Positions 5,790 through 6,171 of a stretch of DNA of 6,171 nucleotides are shown here, one piece after another. A program made the position numbers and the translations under genes. The stretch spans positions 1 to 6,171 of the forward strand of contig DAOWJG010000109.1 of NCBI GenBank assembly GCA_030640485.1, given 5' to 3'. This DNA is from Dehalococcoidales bacterium (GTDB lineage: Bacteria > Chloroflexota > Dehalococcoidia > Dehalococcoidales > UBA5760). The notes under the pieces are model-generated. The model searched no databases and was not told the origin of the DNA. It saw only the letters and a program-made list of their open reading frames with translations. How positions within the stretch are numbered: the first letter of the stretch is position 1; each line of letters opens with the position of its first letter.

Positions 5790-5914
5790 GCCTTCTGGTG
5801 GTTAGAGCGAGGTGGCACCACCCGTTCCCATCCCGAACACGGAAGTGAAACGCCTCAGCGCAGACGATACTGAAGGGGCAACTCTTTGCGGAAAATATGC
5901 CACTGCCAGGGGGC
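5790..5914 (+). rRNA. rrf: 5S ribosomal RNA
   Basis: The universally conserved 5S core is present at about 5820-5856: CCCGTTCCCATCCCGAACAC followed by GGAAGTGAAACGCC. The ends pair as helix I: GCCTTCTGG near 5790-5798 with CCAGGGGGC at 5906-5914, including two G-U wobbles. Helix IV and its loop (about 5868-5895) are a few bases longer than in E. coli, making the gene about 125 nt; the exact ends may be off by a few bases. No 23S or 16S gene lies in the 5.7 kb upstream, and clpC follows at once, so this is a solitary 5S. No strong intrinsic terminator follows. Confidence 0.93.
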
Positions 5915-5960
5915 TTTATTAGTAAGTTACCAGGATTATCCGAAGGTTTGGGTGGCACCT

Positions 5961-5990
5961 TTGACCTTTTATCCCTAGGTGGTTTATAAT
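5961..5990 (+). promoter_or_regulatory. Sigma-70-type promoter of clpC
   Basis: TTGACC (5961-5966, five of six) and a perfect TATAAT (5985-5990) are 18 bp apart, giving a start near 5997 and a leader of about 47 nt. TTTGACC at 5960-5966, which overlaps the -35, is one heptad of the CtsR operator read on the opposite strand, but the second heptad is not conserved. A direct repeat CTAGGTG (5975-5981 and 5991-5997) brackets the -10 and could bind a regulator. Confidence 0.72.
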
Positions 5991-6043
5991 CTAGGTGATA
6001 ACGCTGGTGACAGGGTAAAAAAGGTAAATCTAGGGAGAAAAAG

Positions 6044-6171
6044 ATGGCTAGCCGATTTGAGAAATTCTCAGAGCGAGCTCGCAGAGTTCTTACCTTAGCT
6101 CAAGAAGAAGCGCAGAACCTTAACCACAGCTATATTGGGACAGAGCATATCTTGCTTGGTTTGGTGCGGGA
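6044..6171 (+). CDS. clpC: ATP-dependent Clp protease ATP-binding subunit ClpC, N-terminus only
   Basis: The window ends after 42 codons. The visible part is the first half of the first repeat of the ClpC N-domain: [20 protein letters not shown] (4-23), then [16 protein letters not shown] (27-42), a near-signature sequence for ClpC. ClpC is a two-ring AAA+ unfoldase that feeds substrates to ClpP. AGGGAG (6032-6037) lies 6 nt before the ATG, and a near-consensus promoter is upstream. In Firmicutes clpC sits behind ctsR-mcsA-mcsB; here it stands alone behind a 5S gene, so it has no ctsR immediately upstream. ClpB or ClpA is less likely because of the [13 protein letters not shown] start. Confidence 0.94.
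   Translation, partial: MASRFEKFSERARRVLTLAQEEAQNLNHSYIGTEHILLGLVR

Noticed and set aside
5679..5873. Plus-strand frame of 64 codons after the DUF2148 gene
   Set aside because: It runs into the 5S rRNA and across its promoter, and has no ribosome binding site; its reading frame is incidental.
5950..5959. GGGTGGCACC, matching the conserved T-box core
   Set aside because: It is followed directly by the clpC promoter rather than a terminator and aminoacyl-tRNA synthetase or amino-acid gene, and no specifier stem is visible. Part of the same string (GGTGGCACC) also occurs within the 5S gene at 5811-5819, so it looks like chance.
5943..5970. Possible 5S terminator: AAGGT/ACCTT arms followed by T-rich sequence
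   Set aside because: The stem is only 5 bp with a 9-nt loop and the T-run is short and interrupted; it overlaps the clpC -35 region, which is the better explanation.

Overview
This window looks like a chromosomal segment from an anaerobic, mid-GC bacterium. I would guess Chloroflexota, class Dehalococcoidia, with moderate to low confidence. The pointers are a DUF2148 ferredoxin-domain protein (a family concentrated in strict anaerobes), a 5S rRNA gene with its own promoter and no 23S gene beside it, a clpC start just downstream, strong GGAGG-type ribosome binding sites, and a divergent sigma-like protein of a kind I associate with Dehalococcoidia assemblies. No phage structural gene, transposase or CRISPR array is visible.

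Layout. 1-534 (minus) is a 3'-truncated sigma-70-like gene with an inserted four-cysteine cluster. 535-1001 has no gene but is rich in inverted repeats, including a 20-bp near-perfect hairpin at 884-937 and overlapping, mutually exclusive stems at 768-828. 1002-2357 (minus) is a COG4091-type NAD(P)-dependent oxidoreductase with a C-terminal SAF domain, preceded by a good sigma-70-type promoter. A divergent intergenic region leads to a plus-strand PPC/DUF296 protein (2704-3174). Convergent to it is a two-gene minus-strand operon: a PLP enzyme with D-cysteine desulfhydrase-type active-site residues (3748-4749), then a RidA-type enamine/imine deaminase (3322-3705). The leader of this operon carries a tandem repeat that appears to duplicate a translation-initiation region. 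On the plus strand follow the DUF2148 protein (5105-5677), a standalone 5S rRNA (about 5790-5914) behind an extended -10 promoter, and the start of clpC (6044 to the window end) behind a near-consensus promoter.

How the genes fit together. The clearest functional pair is the PLP lyase with RidA. D-cysteine desulfhydrase-type chemistry releases 2-aminoacrylate, and RidA hydrolyses such enamine/imine intermediates to the keto acid and ammonia. The oxidoreductase and PPC protein may belong to the same amino-acid or small-molecule catabolic neighbourhood, but nothing in the sequence proves it. The 5S-clpC end is housekeeping. The sigma-like gene and the repeat-rich spacer next to it are the least ordinary part and could mark the edge of an accessory region.
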